From the IMG/VR virus record IMGVR_UViG_3300017767_000015, positions 1 through 53,544 of that record: a stretch of 53,544 nt of DNA. The stretch is one strand, 5' to 3'. Of this stretch, positions 32,392 to 40,755 are shown piece after piece. This stretch comes from a virus. Below the pieces are notes generated by a model. That model did not search any database. It had not been told where the DNA came from and worked only from the letters and a program-made list of their open reading frames with translations. Position 1 is the first letter of the stretch, and each line of letters starts with the position of its first letter. The position numbers were made by a program, and so were the translations under genes.

Positions 32392-35300
32392 CTAACTTAT
32401 CAAATTTTGGTCTCTTAACTCTTGCATTACTCCTTGCGAAACGGCATCAACCATTTCGGGAAGAGTCATTCCATTAAATACATTATGTTGCACAAGTTCA
32501 ACTTTATGTAGCAGACTTTCTACGCCACCTTGAACTACTTGCTTGTAAATTTGACCTGTAAAGTTTGCTCTTTCACCAAAGAATAATTCTTCTCTTGCAT
32601 TAGCAAATTCATTTTGTTGCTCTAAAATACTATCATATAAGTATCTTTCATTTGCGATTAGTGCATCTACCCCATCTTCTTGAACGCTAAGTAAATTACT
32701 ATAATAATCTTGCATAAATGTTATATTAATATCATCATAAGAATCATTCCCTTCAAAATCTGCAATAAACTGTTCTGCTGCGGCCTTTCCGTCTGCACCT
32801 TTACCAAATTGTTCAGAAAAATATTCTCCATTTTTCCTACCGACTACTCCATATTGTCTGTTTTCAATAACCCCTGCTCTAACTAAAGGTGCATCATCAC
32901 TAAATATACCTGTAAAACCATCTGCTTTAGGTCTATATATGTTTGCGTAAGCCTCATCCATTTCTTGTGCGCCTTGATTTACTAAGTATTGAGCATCGTC
33001 AATAGCAAGTAATTTTTCTTCTATAACCCCAAGCCTACTAACCTGTTGTTCTAATCCTCTTACTAACTCTATATCTCCTGCGGTTGTTGCCGTTTCTATA
33101 TCTTTATTGATTAAACCTATTCTTTCTTGTAGGCTTGCTAATGTAGAATCTGTAAGTTCAGCATCTTGCTTTAAATCATCATAAGAAAGACTACCAAATA
33201 ATCCTTCATTTATAGCGGTAGCACCAGCAGCACCTTGTAAGTCTGCAAGAATCTGTGAAGTTCTATCTAATTCACTATTCATAGTTTCTAAATTATCAAT
33301 ATCTGTCTCAAAGTTTTCTCCAAATATACTGTCGAATAACTCAAAACCTGCATAGGCAGCAACACCACCAAGTAACATAGCAAAAGAAGCAAGACCACCA
33401 CTCATCATTCCCGACATTATAACGCCTTCTCTTGCAGTAGCCTTGATTGCAGTTTGAAGAGTTTTAAATGACTTTACTAACATTGGGATTGTAGTTAAAG
33501 CCATACCATACATTATGGCAGACATTTGTTTGTTTTCATCAACAACACTTGGAAGAATTAGCATTGATGTTAGCAAAGCACCATTAAGCATACCTTGAGC
33601 AAACTCTTTACTTTTTATGGCTTCGCCTACTTTTTTGAAACTCATGGCTTCTTGAGCATTTCCTTGAATGCTTCTTTTTTGTCTCAAGATTGCTTGGTCG
33701 TCTGCTACAATAAGCGCAGCGACTCTTATTTCTTCTTCAACTAATTGATTTATATGTTCTTCATTTGTTACTATTTTATCTCTTATAGTAGCAGTCTCCT
33801 TTTTATTAGAGATAGCAACCGCTTCTGCTTGATTAAGTTGCATGTCTATTTGACGCGCTGATTCTATACTTGTTTTTAGTTCTGCTTGTTTTGTCATTAG
33901 ACCTTCCTTTACGATAGGGTCTAATGCCCTTGCTAAAACTATTTCCGAAGACCTTAAATCATTTAAATGTTTTATTGTTCCTGTTATACTTCGTTGTTGC
34001 TTTACGCTTTGTTGTAATTGTTCAATTGACCTTGCCCCTATTTCATTAGCCAATTGTCTATCTTTATTTAGATTTGCAGTTAATTTACTTTTAAATGCGG
34101 TTTCTGCATTTAACTGCTTAGTTAAATTCATATTTGCAGTTATTTGATAATTTATACTTCTTTTTCCCTCACCTAACTTTTTTTCAAGAGAAGTTAATTT
34201 TGAGGTTATTGCAGCAGTTTGTTTTTTACCTTTTGCACCTGCTAACTCTATTCTTGTTGCTTCAATTTCAACCTGTAATGCTACTCTTTTTTGTTCTAAT
34301 GCTGATTTTTCTACTTGTGCCTTCTTTCTTGCTGCTACCGCAGTCATTTGATAAGAATGTTGGACTTTATTTAGACCCGTTAAAGTAACTTGAGTGGATG
34401 CTAATGTCTCGCTTTTATTCATTTTTAATACGGCATTTTGTAAAATTGCGGCCTCTCTCATGGCTTGATAAGATTTTACACTCTCTTTTACATCTGCAAT
34501 ATTTTTAGGCTGAATAGCATGTAATGTCTTAAAAGCAATAACCATACCCATTATGTTTAGACCTAAATCCATAGTAGGTTGTAGAATCTTTTGATACGCA
34601 TTACCAAGACCTATAACACTACCTACAAATGGCAAAAACACTTCTTGTCCACGAACCTGTGCGCCTATAATGTCTTCTAATCTATCTAAGAAAAATGATT
34701 CAGCCCTTGCTGCTGACATAAATGCAGGTGCTAATTTTTCACCTAACTCTACTCTTTGGTTTTCTAACTTAGCATTCATAGAGTCTATCTTAAATGCAGC
34801 AGACTTCTGTTTATTTTCAAACTCTTCAATAGCAGGGAATTGCGATTCAAATGCAATAGTCTGCAATTCTGTAAGCCTTTGTTGATTTTCCATTAACTTT
34901 AGGAATTTAATATAATGTCTTGAACCTGCAATATTTACCGCTAATGCTCTTTTCTGCTCGCTATTCATATTTGCATAAGCAGGTGCGATTGCAGTTAGAA
35001 CATCTGTTAGTTTCATTTGTGCTACGCCTTGAGAATCAACACCATCAACTAATTCTGCGATTGCTTGTGTTGCGTTATTACTTGCGTTTCCGAGACGCTG
35101 GTAAATCATACGCAGACCTGTTCCTGCCCTGCTTACTTCTTCACCTGTCTCAAGTAGCAAAGCAGACATAGCAGCCATTTCACCAATGCTTTCACCTGCG
35201 ATATCCGCTTGACTTGCGAATTGGTTAAGAAAGAAAGTAATATCTTCCATTGTAGCAACAGAAGAGTTTTCAATTGTATTCAATTGATTGAGAGTATGTA

Positions 35301-35868
35301 TAGAAGATTCTCTTACTACATTTGCTTGTTTTGCTGCATCGAGAGCATCGTATTGAGCCTTAGTCATTCCACCATATAGGAATTGTGTCTGTTGCGCCAA
35401 TTGGATAAAACGATTCATTCCTTCTTCGGTTTCCATCTCACCAATCTGTGCCATTAACAGACCTGCTCTTGCTGCTTCAATAACTGCTTCTTGTTGTCCT
35501 AAGACACCCTTTAATTGAGCCGTTCTTGCTGATGCGGCAAGTGCTTCTGCACCTGTAAAGGCAAAGCCTTCACCCATTTTTACTGCGGCTTCTGCAAATC
35601 TATTTACTTCATCAACCGATTCGCTATTGTAAAATTTACGAACTCTAACAAACTGTTGCTCAAACTCAAAGAAGGCATCAGTCATTGATGCTACACCCAT
35701 TAGGATTTGATTAGTAGTCTCCATAAAGGAGTCATTAATACCTCCTAATGTATCAATAAGAATAGCCTTTTGAATTGTTGCTGCCGTTTGAGTATCACCT
35801 AAGATTCTATCGGCTGAAAATCTACCGATTACATCGAAATATACTCTTGCTGCACCCGACTTAGCCAT
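32392..35868 (-). CDS. tail tape measure protein
   Basis: 1158 residues. The N-terminal 350 match the TP901/PhageMin_Tail-type core: SFMETTNQILMGVASM, then AAMSALLLETGEEVSRAGTG and RMIYQRLGNASNNATQAIAEL. A long helical/coiled-coil middle (about 480-700) follows, then hydrophobic segments (about 755-850: MLNGALLTSMLILPSVV, IMSGMMSGGLASFAMLLGG), then a C-terminal soluble region. It sets tail length and would span the tail lumen. By the usual 0.15 nm per residue rule it implies a tail of about 170 nm, a rough estimate. It directly follows the chaperone genes, as usual. Confidence 0.9.
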   Translation of the reverse strand: MAKSGAARVYFDVIGRFSADRILGDTQTAATIQKAILIDTLGGINDSFMETTNQILMGVASMTDAFFEFEQQFVRVRKFYNSESVDEVNRFAEAAVKMGEGFAFTGAEALAASARTAQLKGVLGQQEAVIEAARAGLLMAQIGEMETEEGMNRFIQLAQQTQFLYGGMTKAQYDALDAAKQANVVRESSIHTLNQLNTIENSSVATMEDITFFLNQFASQADIAGESIGEMAAMSALLLETGEEVSRAGTGLRMIYQRLGNASNNATQAIAELVDGVDSQGVAQMKLTDVLTAIAPAYANMNSEQKRALAVNIAGSRHYIKFLKLMENQQRLTELQTIAFESQFPAIEEFENKQKSAAFKIDSMNAKLENQRVELGEKLAPAFMSAARAESFFLDRLEDIIGAQVRGQEVFLPFVGSVIGLGNAYQKILQPTMDLGLNIMGMVIAFKTLHAIQPKNIADVKESVKSYQAMREAAILQNAVLKMNKSETLASTQVTLTGLNKVQHSYQMTAVAARKKAQVEKSALEQKRVALQVEIEATRIELAGAKGKKQTAAITSKLTSLEKKLGEGKRSINYQITANMNLTKQLNAETAFKSKLTANLNKDRQLANEIGARSIEQLQQSVKQQRSITGTIKHLNDLRSSEIVLARALDPIVKEGLMTKQAELKTSIESARQIDMQLNQAEAVAISNKKETATIRDKIVTNEEHINQLVEEEIRVAALIVADDQAILRQKRSIQGNAQEAMSFKKVGEAIKSKEFAQGMLNGALLTSMLILPSVVDENKQMSAIMYGMALTTIPMLVKSFKTLQTAIKATAREGVIMSGMMSGGLASFAMLLGGVAAYAGFELFDSIFGENFETDIDNLETMNSELDRTSQILADLQGAAGATAINEGLFGSLSYDDLKQDAELTDSTLASLQERIGLINKDIETATTAGDIELVRGLEQQVSRLGVIEEKLLAIDDAQYLVNQGAQEMDEAYANIYRPKADGFTGIFSDDAPLVRAGVIENRQYGVVGRKNGEYFSEQFGKGADGKAAAEQFIADFEGNDSYDDINITFMQDYYSNLLSVQEDGVDALIANERYLYDSILEQQNEFANAREELFFGERANFTGQIYKQVVQGGVESLLHKVELVQHNVFNGMTLPEMVDAVSQGVMQELRDQNLIS

Positions 35869-36163
35869 TTTTCAACCAACCATTTAACTTATTTGCTACT
35901 TCCGCTTGGTCTCTTATTGATGTACTTCTCTTTTGATTTCTTCGGGCAACTGCTTTCTTCGCTTGGCGACTTCCTGCTTGACCCTTTGCTTCATCATATT
36001 GCTCGCTTATTCTTTCAGCCATTTCCGATGCAATAATCATGTCAAATTCTAACTTCATCAATCCTCCTTTGCAGTTATATTTGTCAAATAAATCGCTTGG
36101 TAATACTCCCTTAAATGCTGAACATAAACTTGGTGCGACTTGGGAGATTAATCCAAAGGGCAA
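35861..36163 (-). CDS. tail assembly chaperone, frameshifted (gpT-like) part
   Basis: This frame overlaps the end of the upstream chaperone gene in the -1 frame and ends within the first codons of the tape measure gene, the exact arrangement of lambda G-GT and its relatives. Read from TTG 36163 it would give 100 residues, but it has no ribosome site; it is better seen as the extension made by -1 slippage at 36154-36160, giving a fusion of about 214 residues. The segment is helical and basic at the end (RQAKKAVARRNQKRS), as in T domains that bind the tape measure. Confidence 0.7.
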   Translation of the reverse strand: MPFGLISQVAPSLCSAFKGVLPSDLFDKYNCKGGLMKLEFDMIIASEMAERISEQYDEAKGQAGSRQAKKAVARRNQKRSTSIRDQAEVANKLNGWLKNG

Positions 36164-36504
36164 GCACCCTCTATGTCGTCTCCTCTAACGAAATTTAATA
36201 TTGTTCTTAGTTCCTCGCTTGTTAAAACATTAATGTCAATTTCTTTATCAATGACACATTTTGGAATCCAATTGGAGATTTGGCTATCTATACCTGCGCC
36301 TTCGCTATCAAGCATATCTGCAAACTCTTGTTGTTGTTCTTCCGACCAATCAGTAGGGTTTGTACCAAAGTGTCTGCACTTTCGCAGAACTCCGGCTTGT
36401 ATTTTTTCAATCGCAAGTTTATCCATTCCGGATGCTTGTCTAACCCAAATTTTCTTTCCGTTATCTAATTCAATTTCTTTCTTCAATACTGGCATTCTTT
36501 TCAC
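36148..36504 (-). CDS. tail assembly chaperone (gpG-like)
   Basis: 118 residues. Begins with strands (KKEIELDNGKKIWVRQASGMDKLAIEKIQ), followed by a helical, acidic portion (SEEQQQEFADMLDSEGAG...ELRTILNFVRGDDIEGA). This is the typical composition of the short chaperone that coats the tape measure before tail tube assembly. It lies between the tail tube gene and the tape measure gene and ends at the slippery site. Confidence 0.7.
   Translation of the reverse strand: MKRMPVLKKEIELDNGKKIWVRQASGMDKLAIEKIQAGVLRKCRHFGTNPTDWSEEQQQEFADMLDSEGAGIDSQISNWIPKCVIDKEIDINVLTSEELRTILNFVRGDDIEGACPLD
36154..36160 (-). promoter_or_regulatory. -1 ribosomal frameshift slippery site C CCT TTG
   Basis: In the zero frame the upstream chaperone gene reads TGC CCT TTG GAT TAA; C CCT TTG fits the canonical X XXY YYZ heptamer (three C, three T, then G), two codons before the stop. 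Slippage to CCC TTT G enters the 35861 frame. Position, direction and gene context all match known tail chaperone frameshifts. Confidence 0.75.
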
Positions 36505-36523
36505 TTTCCTTTTCTATTACTAT

Positions 36524-36572
36524 ACGAGTCATTGACTCGTTCCAAAGAGATACTACACTACTGTTGTATCTC
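36524..36572 (-). promoter_or_regulatory. two hairpins between tail tube region and chaperone genes
   Basis: An 8-bp palindrome with one spacer base (ACGAGTCA-T-TGACTCGT, 36524-36540) and a 7-bp stem (GAGATAC 36547-36553 with GTATCTC 36566-36572) fill the 81-bp gap. In the late mRNA they could cause partial termination or mRNA processing, so that tail tube is made in excess over chaperones and tape measure; an operator is the alternative. Confidence 0.45.
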
Positions 36573-36585
36573 ATGGAATCTCATC

Positions 36586-36777
36586 TCATTGGTCTTCATA
36601 AGTAATAATTCCTATAAAATTATTACCAACGCTCTTTCTATTTATGCTAATATCAACAATCTTATCTCCTGCTGCTAATGCTCTTAGCGCAGTTTGTATA
36701 AGTGTATGAATTGTGGCTTGCGTTCCAACAACTACCGTAGTAGTTAGTTTCGCAGGGTCGGTGATGGTATGGCTCAT
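36586..36777 (-). CDS. small virion-module protein, unknown
   Basis: 63 residues with a Thr/Ala-rich centre (TTTVVVGTQATIHTLIQTALRALAAG) and a C-terminal strand pair. It sits 13 bp downstream of the tail tube gene. Unrecognised; possibly a minor tail component. Confidence 0.45.
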   Translation of the reverse strand: MSHTITDPAKLTTTVVVGTQATIHTLIQTALRALAAGDKIVDISINRKSVGNNFIGIITYEDQ

Positions 36778-36790
36778 CTAAGAACCCCCA

Positions 36791-37831
36791 TCAAAGTGCA
36801 TCATAGTCTGCTACGGTAGTATCGCTTGTTTTACAACGAATCTGCATCATGCTATTTGCATCTGCCAAATCATAAAGAGCATGGAAGTTCACAGTCATAG
36901 TCTGTGAATCTCTACCACTTACGCTTGTTTCCGGCATTTCATAAATTACTTTAGGAAACTCAAATTGTATGTAATTATCAGCATCAACATAAAATAATGC
37001 TGAAAGTGCGGGCGCAGCAATAGAACCATTTTTCAAAGCATTAGCACCGGACATTAAATCATTAATGTTAGGTTCATTCTTTGCTACATCACTTGATATT
37101 GATGCTACAAGACTCTTATGGAAAGTAATGCTTCCTGTTATTTCTCTTGTAGTAACAGGTGGTTTGCGAATGCAAGTATCACTACTTAGAGAATAAGTAT
37201 TATCCAAATCCCTGTTTGTTCTAATCTCAAAGTCAATACTTTGAACATGAGGAGAGAAATCGCTTGTATTTACTCCTGCTTCAAAATTAACATAAGCCTT
37301 TGAGAAGTGTGCTGCATCTCCTGTATAAGCAGGAAGAGTAGTATGCAAAGCCCCGTTATCATCATTTTGTTTTGCGCCTGTAAAATTAACTGTAAGCATA
37401 GCATACTCTCCAATACTTGAAGATACGCTAATAGAATCAATTACTTGACCGGAGAAAACATGCTCGGATTCATCTCTTCCACACATTACTGTATAGGAAG
37501 GGAGGGTATCTGTTGCACCTACCCCTATTTCAGTAAATACTCTTGCATCATCAGCAGCAGAACCACTATCAACGCCTGTTATTCCGTGAAGACACATAAG
37601 AGTAAAAGCATCGGGTTGTAGTGCCATTGTTACTGCGCCACTTGACATTAGTTTGCTTGTTACTGCTTTTGCACTACCATAGTAGTTCATATCACTTCTT
37701 TTTAGTATATCGTATGTCTGTTGCATTGTTTCGCTTTCAACTTCGCCTACTGCATCTGCCGTTAATTCGGGAGAATTGTAGGTTGCTTCTTTTGCGATTG
37801 AGACATATCTTGTATGGTGTCCTACTGCCAT
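36791..37831 (-). CDS. major tail tube protein
   Basis: 346 residues. The start, VGHHTRYVSIAKEATYNSP, resembles the N-terminus of long-tailed phage tube proteins, and the protein has the expected two halves of beta-strands with DSISVSSSIGEYAMLTVNFTGA and, near the end, SQTMTVNFHALYDLADANSMMQI, the repeated closing strand of tube-fold domains. It directly precedes the chaperones and tape measure. It polymerises as stacked rings around the tape measure. No sheath gene follows, so a non-contractile (siphovirus-like) tail is likely. Confidence 0.7.
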   Translation of the reverse strand: MAVGHHTRYVSIAKEATYNSPELTADAVGEVESETMQQTYDILKRSDMNYYGSAKAVTSKLMSSGAVTMALQPDAFTLMCLHGITGVDSGSAADDARVFTEIGVGATDTLPSYTVMCGRDESEHVFSGQVIDSISVSSSIGEYAMLTVNFTGAKQNDDNGALHTTLPAYTGDAAHFSKAYVNFEAGVNTSDFSPHVQSIDFEIRTNRDLDNTYSLSSDTCIRKPPVTTREITGSITFHKSLVASISSDVAKNEPNINDLMSGANALKNGSIAAPALSALFYVDADNYIQFEFPKVIYEMPETSVSGRDSQTMTVNFHALYDLADANSMMQIRCKTSDTTVADYDAL

Positions 37832-37868
37832 GTTCTAAGACATGAATATTATAACTAATAAAGGCTTC

Positions 37869-38984
37869 TCACACTTCTCTTAAGAACATGCGAATCTTTT
37901 TCATATAAGTTAGTGTTAGAGTATGAACACACACAACTTCATCATCATCAATCTTATGGTCTAATGTTGTAGTGTGGCCTATAAGGGAATCAACACCATC
38001 TTCTAAACCTGTCTTAGTATATAGTTCATCAAAGATTTCGCCCATTATAGATAGACCTAAGCGATAAGCATTTTTGTAATCAGTTCCTTTTGTGGTTACA
38101 TATACTATTACATTGTATTGTTGGTCTGTTCTTGTTCCACTTAGAGTTAAGAACTCCGGACTTTCTATCTTCTGTGTAATTACATGGATAGATGGTGGAT
38201 GAATACGATTAGTCATAGCATTAGAAGATAGGTCATAACCATAGACTATTCCTCCTTCTCCTACATGAGTCTTGATAAAAAATCTTCTTGATTTCTTTAG
38301 TATATTTACAATGTTAATACCTGTTCTAATTAGGCTATTAGTAGTAAAGTCGGACATATCCATTTCATCGGGGGAGTATGCGCCATAAGGAGTATAATAA
38401 ACTGAATACCAATTTATTTTTCCGCTTTGATTACCAAAAAAAGCCCCTTGATTTGCCGAAACAGGACAATTGACTTCTAAGTAGTGTGTATTTGCATCAT
38501 CGTCTTCTACTATCTCTCTTACATATAATCTTGCTATTCCGCTACTATTAAGAGTAAGACGAAGAAGACAAGGAACGGCATTAAATTCCAGCATTTTTAA
38601 ATCTAAATCTCCTGTTGTTTTACTACCACTTGGGGCAGTTCCAACAAGAGTTAATGTGCTGGTAGAAGGATTAACTCTAACATTTGCTTGATGGCTTCCG
38701 TTATCTAATGTTAGTATATCACTTGAACCATCGGGAGGATTGGTAACATCATAGGATATTCCAGCAATTATAGTTAAATCATTTTCATCATCTGCTACTG
38801 TCTGCTTCCATATTTGCCCTGCCGTTCCTTCGCCGTCAATTTCCCAAGCATTACCCGAAACTGAACCGTTTGAAGAACTACCCGCATGTAAAGTCCATGC
38901 AGTATTGTTATTACCTACGGGAGATGTAGGGTCATTACCCCCAAGTCTTGAAGTCCAAAAATGATTATTCTTTGCTATTGCCAT
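37869..38984 (-). CDS. tail terminator/completion protein with N-terminal beta-sandwich
   Basis: 371 residues. Residues about 25-210 look like a LamG-type beta-sandwich (SSDILTLDNGSHQANVRVN; CLLRLTLNSSGIARLYVRE). The C-terminal 150 (RTGINIVNILKKSRRFFIK through the strand HTLTLTYMKKI) resemble tail terminator/neck proteins by pattern and position between the connector genes and the tube gene. A carbohydrate-binding-like domain on a neck protein would be unusual. Function assigned mainly from order. Confidence 0.45.
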   Translation of the reverse strand: MAIAKNNHFWTSRLGGNDPTSPVGNNNTAWTLHAGSSSNGSVSGNAWEIDGEGTAGQIWKQTVADDENDLTIIAGISYDVTNPPDGSSDILTLDNGSHQANVRVNPSTSTLTLVGTAPSGSKTTGDLDLKMLEFNAVPCLLRLTLNSSGIARLYVREIVEDDDANTHYLEVNCPVSANQGAFFGNQSGKINWYSVYYTPYGAYSPDEMDMSDFTTNSLIRTGINIVNILKKSRRFFIKTHVGEGGIVYGYDLSSNAMTNRIHPPSIHVITQKIESPEFLTLSGTRTDQQYNVIVYVTTKGTDYKNAYRLGLSIMGEIFDELYTKTGLEDGVDSLIGHTTTLDHKIDDDEVVCVHTLTLTYMKKIRMFLREV

Positions 38985-38986
38985 AT

Positions 38987-39682
38987 CTATACCCTACCAT
39001 ATCCTAATCCTGCGAATCTTGCTAAATTCTCTTTTATTAATTCTTTATCTTTTTCAAATTCTTTTACTACATGATTTTCTATATTTAGCATAAAATCATA
39101 AGTTCTTTTAAAGCCCGGATGTGTTTTGTTTTTCCTTAAGCCTACTGCATAATCAAATCCTCTACCTGTTTTTGAAAACCATCCGGTAGAAGACCTTACC
39201 ATAGCAGGTAAAAATGGGGAGTAAGTAAATGGTTTCATACCACCTGCTACTATTTTTGCGATTTCTCCACCACGACTACCACGAACACCAAATCTTGCCA
39301 TTCGCATTTCTTCTGCTGCATAGACACGAATAAATGTGCTTCCGGCAATAGTATCATAATTTAAATGGTCTGCTACTTTTGTATAGATATTTCTTGATGA
39401 TGTTGGAGGAGGAGGAATCCTAACACCTGCTAAAGCACCTGCCATTCTTTTTAGTTTCATTTGCGTTTCTTTAATTGCAGCATCCACTCTTTTAACAAGA
39501 GCCTGTTTAAGAATAGCATCTCCATTAAGACCTAATTTATCAAGGGCTACTCGCAATTCGTGGTCATCCCAATCTATACGATACTGACCTTGAATAGCAC
39601 CACCGGAAGAACCCCGCATTCCTTTGCGAGGAACATTCCCCTGTGCGCCACCTTTGCCATACCTAAATGTTGCGCGAACCAT
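38987..39682 (-). CDS. HK97 gp10-like head-tail joining protein
   Basis: 231 residues from ATG 39682, just after the preceding stop; a longer reading from 39793 overlaps the upstream connector. The pattern of a basic helical N-terminal half (ALVKRVDAAIKETQMKLKRM), then a Gly/Pro-rich middle and YSPFLPAMVRSSTGW followed by a C-terminal helix fits the HK97 gp10 / tail-completion family. Order between connector and terminator agrees. It would complete the head-tail interface. Confidence 0.5.
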   Translation of the reverse strand: MVRATFRYGKGGAQGNVPRKGMRGSSGGAIQGQYRIDWDDHELRVALDKLGLNGDAILKQALVKRVDAAIKETQMKLKRMAGALAGVRIPPPPTSSRNIYTKVADHLNYDTIAGSTFIRVYAAEEMRMARFGVRGSRGGEIAKIVAGGMKPFTYSPFLPAMVRSSTGWFSKTGRGFDYAVGLRKNKTHPGFKRTYDFMLNIENHVVKEFEKDKELIKENLARFAGLGYGRV

Positions 39683-39686
39683 ACTA

Positions 39687-40211
39687 TCAAGCCTTACCCA
39701 AATGAGCAAGTCTTTGTAGTTCTGCATACCCACGCATACGAAGATTCTTTCCTCGTATATCGTCGGTAGTTTGATGTGTTGATTCGTCTTCAAGATAAAG
39801 ACCGCTTGCTATATCAGCACATAACTCTCTTAGAGCATGAGCCATTTGTCCTTCTTGGACTATAACTCCTACTGCATGGTCAAATGAAATTCCTGTGCAA
39901 CCTGTAAGATTTATTGATGTTTTGCCTGTCCACGAAAAGGAATCTCCATCAATATTTCCCGAACCCGATGTTGAAAAGGGAACTGCCGTTGGTAGTACAA
40001 TAGTGGTTGAGTTAGCAGAAATGGGGTCATGCGTAACGATATTTATTAATCCTTTATGTGGTTCATCTCTACCATAGTCAAGAAAGCATTGGTCTATTTT
40101 TACACCTGCCCTTCTAATACAACTATTGATTCTACTTTCTGCCCTGCTACGCTGCGCGCTATCAAGACCAAGTCTTTGACCCACATCGGCAGCAGAACAA
40201 TATGATACCAT
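39687..40211 (-). CDS. head-tail connector (gp6-like adaptor)
   Basis: 174 residues. It starts YCSAADVGQRLGLDSAQRSRAESRINSCIRRA, the helix pair typical of gp6/adaptor proteins that bind under the portal, and ends with two further helices (HALRELCADIASGLYLED; RMRGYAELQRLA). Between them is a beta insertion (about 65-120) absent from the smallest members. Adaptor role inferred from pattern and position. Confidence 0.55.
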   Translation of the reverse strand: MVSYCSAADVGQRLGLDSAQRSRAESRINSCIRRAGVKIDQCFLDYGRDEPHKGLINIVTHDPISANSTTIVLPTAVPFSTSGSGNIDGDSFSWTGKTSINLTGCTGISFDHAVGVIVQEGQMAHALRELCADIASGLYLEDESTHQTTDDIRGKNLRMRGYAELQRLAHLGKA

Positions 40212-40480
40212 TACTCAATCACTTCCTCAAGTCTTGCGATTAAGTCAGCCTTAACTCCTTTAGAGTCAATCCCATGTTCTTCACATAGAGCAACAAGGTC
40301 TGCTTTCTTCATCTTTTTTACTTCGGATATGCTCGGTAAATCCTTTAGCATATCTACCGCTTCAATGACTTCATCAAGACTAATTTTACCATCGGCCATA
40401 GCCTTTTTGTAAAACTTATATCCTCTTTCAATCGCAACAACGGCTATCCCTATTCCTAATATTATTATTTCTGTTTCCAT
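40211..40480 (-). CDS. membrane-anchored SAP-domain protein
   Basis: 89 residues from ATG 40480, eight bases after AAGGAGGAG (GTG 40489 overlaps the previous stop). Residues 4-18 (EIIILGIGIAVVAIE) are a membrane segment. The end has MKKADLVALCEEHGID..GVKADLIARLEE, a clear SAP motif (helix-turn-helix DNA/protein binding). The combination inside the head-tail gene block is odd; it could anchor viral DNA or a neck structure at a membrane during entry or assembly. Confidence 0.5.
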   Translation of the reverse strand: METEIIILGIGIAVVAIERGYKFYKKAMADGKISLDEVIEAVDMLKDLPSISEVKKMKKADLVALCEEHGIDSKGVKADLIARLEEVIE

Positions 40481-40485
40481 ATTTT

Positions 40486-40650
40486 TCACTCCTCCTTGTA
40501 TTCTATACTTTTAATGCACGAAAATGGGAGACTCATAAATGGCTTGCTTTCGCCTATCCTATATAGACGGTAGCCGTGTGGTGTCTCTTCAATCTTTACA
40601 TTCGTATAGCATCTTTCGGGGGGAATATAAACTACTTTTCCTTTCATCAT
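40486..40650 (-). CDS. 54-residue protein, unknown
   Basis: ATG 40650 overlaps the preceding stop (ATGA). The product starts MMKGKVVYIPPERCYTN and continues with strands (VKIEETPHGYRLYRIGES), ending EYKEE, where AAGGAGGAG forms the next ribosome site. Small beta-rich protein of the late operon. Confidence 0.5.
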   Translation of the reverse strand: MMKGKVVYIPPERCYTNVKIEETPHGYRLYRIGESKPFMSLPFSCIKSIEYKEE

Positions 40651-40754
40651 TTCTTATCACCTGTTACAAAATCTTTCTTTGTTTTCTTTTCGTCTTCATC
40701 AATTTCTTTTGACTTGGCATCAAACCAAGCATCTAAATAATTACATCTCGTCAT
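40647..40754 (-). CDS. 35-residue protein, unknown
   Basis: ATG 40754 follows GGCGGAGGTAGATAAA right after the end of the fibre gene. It reads MTRCNYLDAWFDAKSKEIDE and then a Lys-rich end. Real by its ribosome site (GGAGGT) and ATGA coupling with the next gene; function unknown. Confidence 0.45.
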   Translation of the reverse strand: MTRCNYLDAWFDAKSKEIDEDEKKTKKDFVTGDKK

Positions 40755-40755
40755 T

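Noticed and set aside
36173-36535. 120-residue + strand open frame opposite the tail chaperone
   Set aside because: Antisense to a gene in standard position with a slippery site; composition is shadow-like.
39683-39793. 37-residue N-terminal extension of the gp10-like protein
   Set aside because: Overlaps the upstream connector gene; ATG 39682 follows that gene's stop directly.
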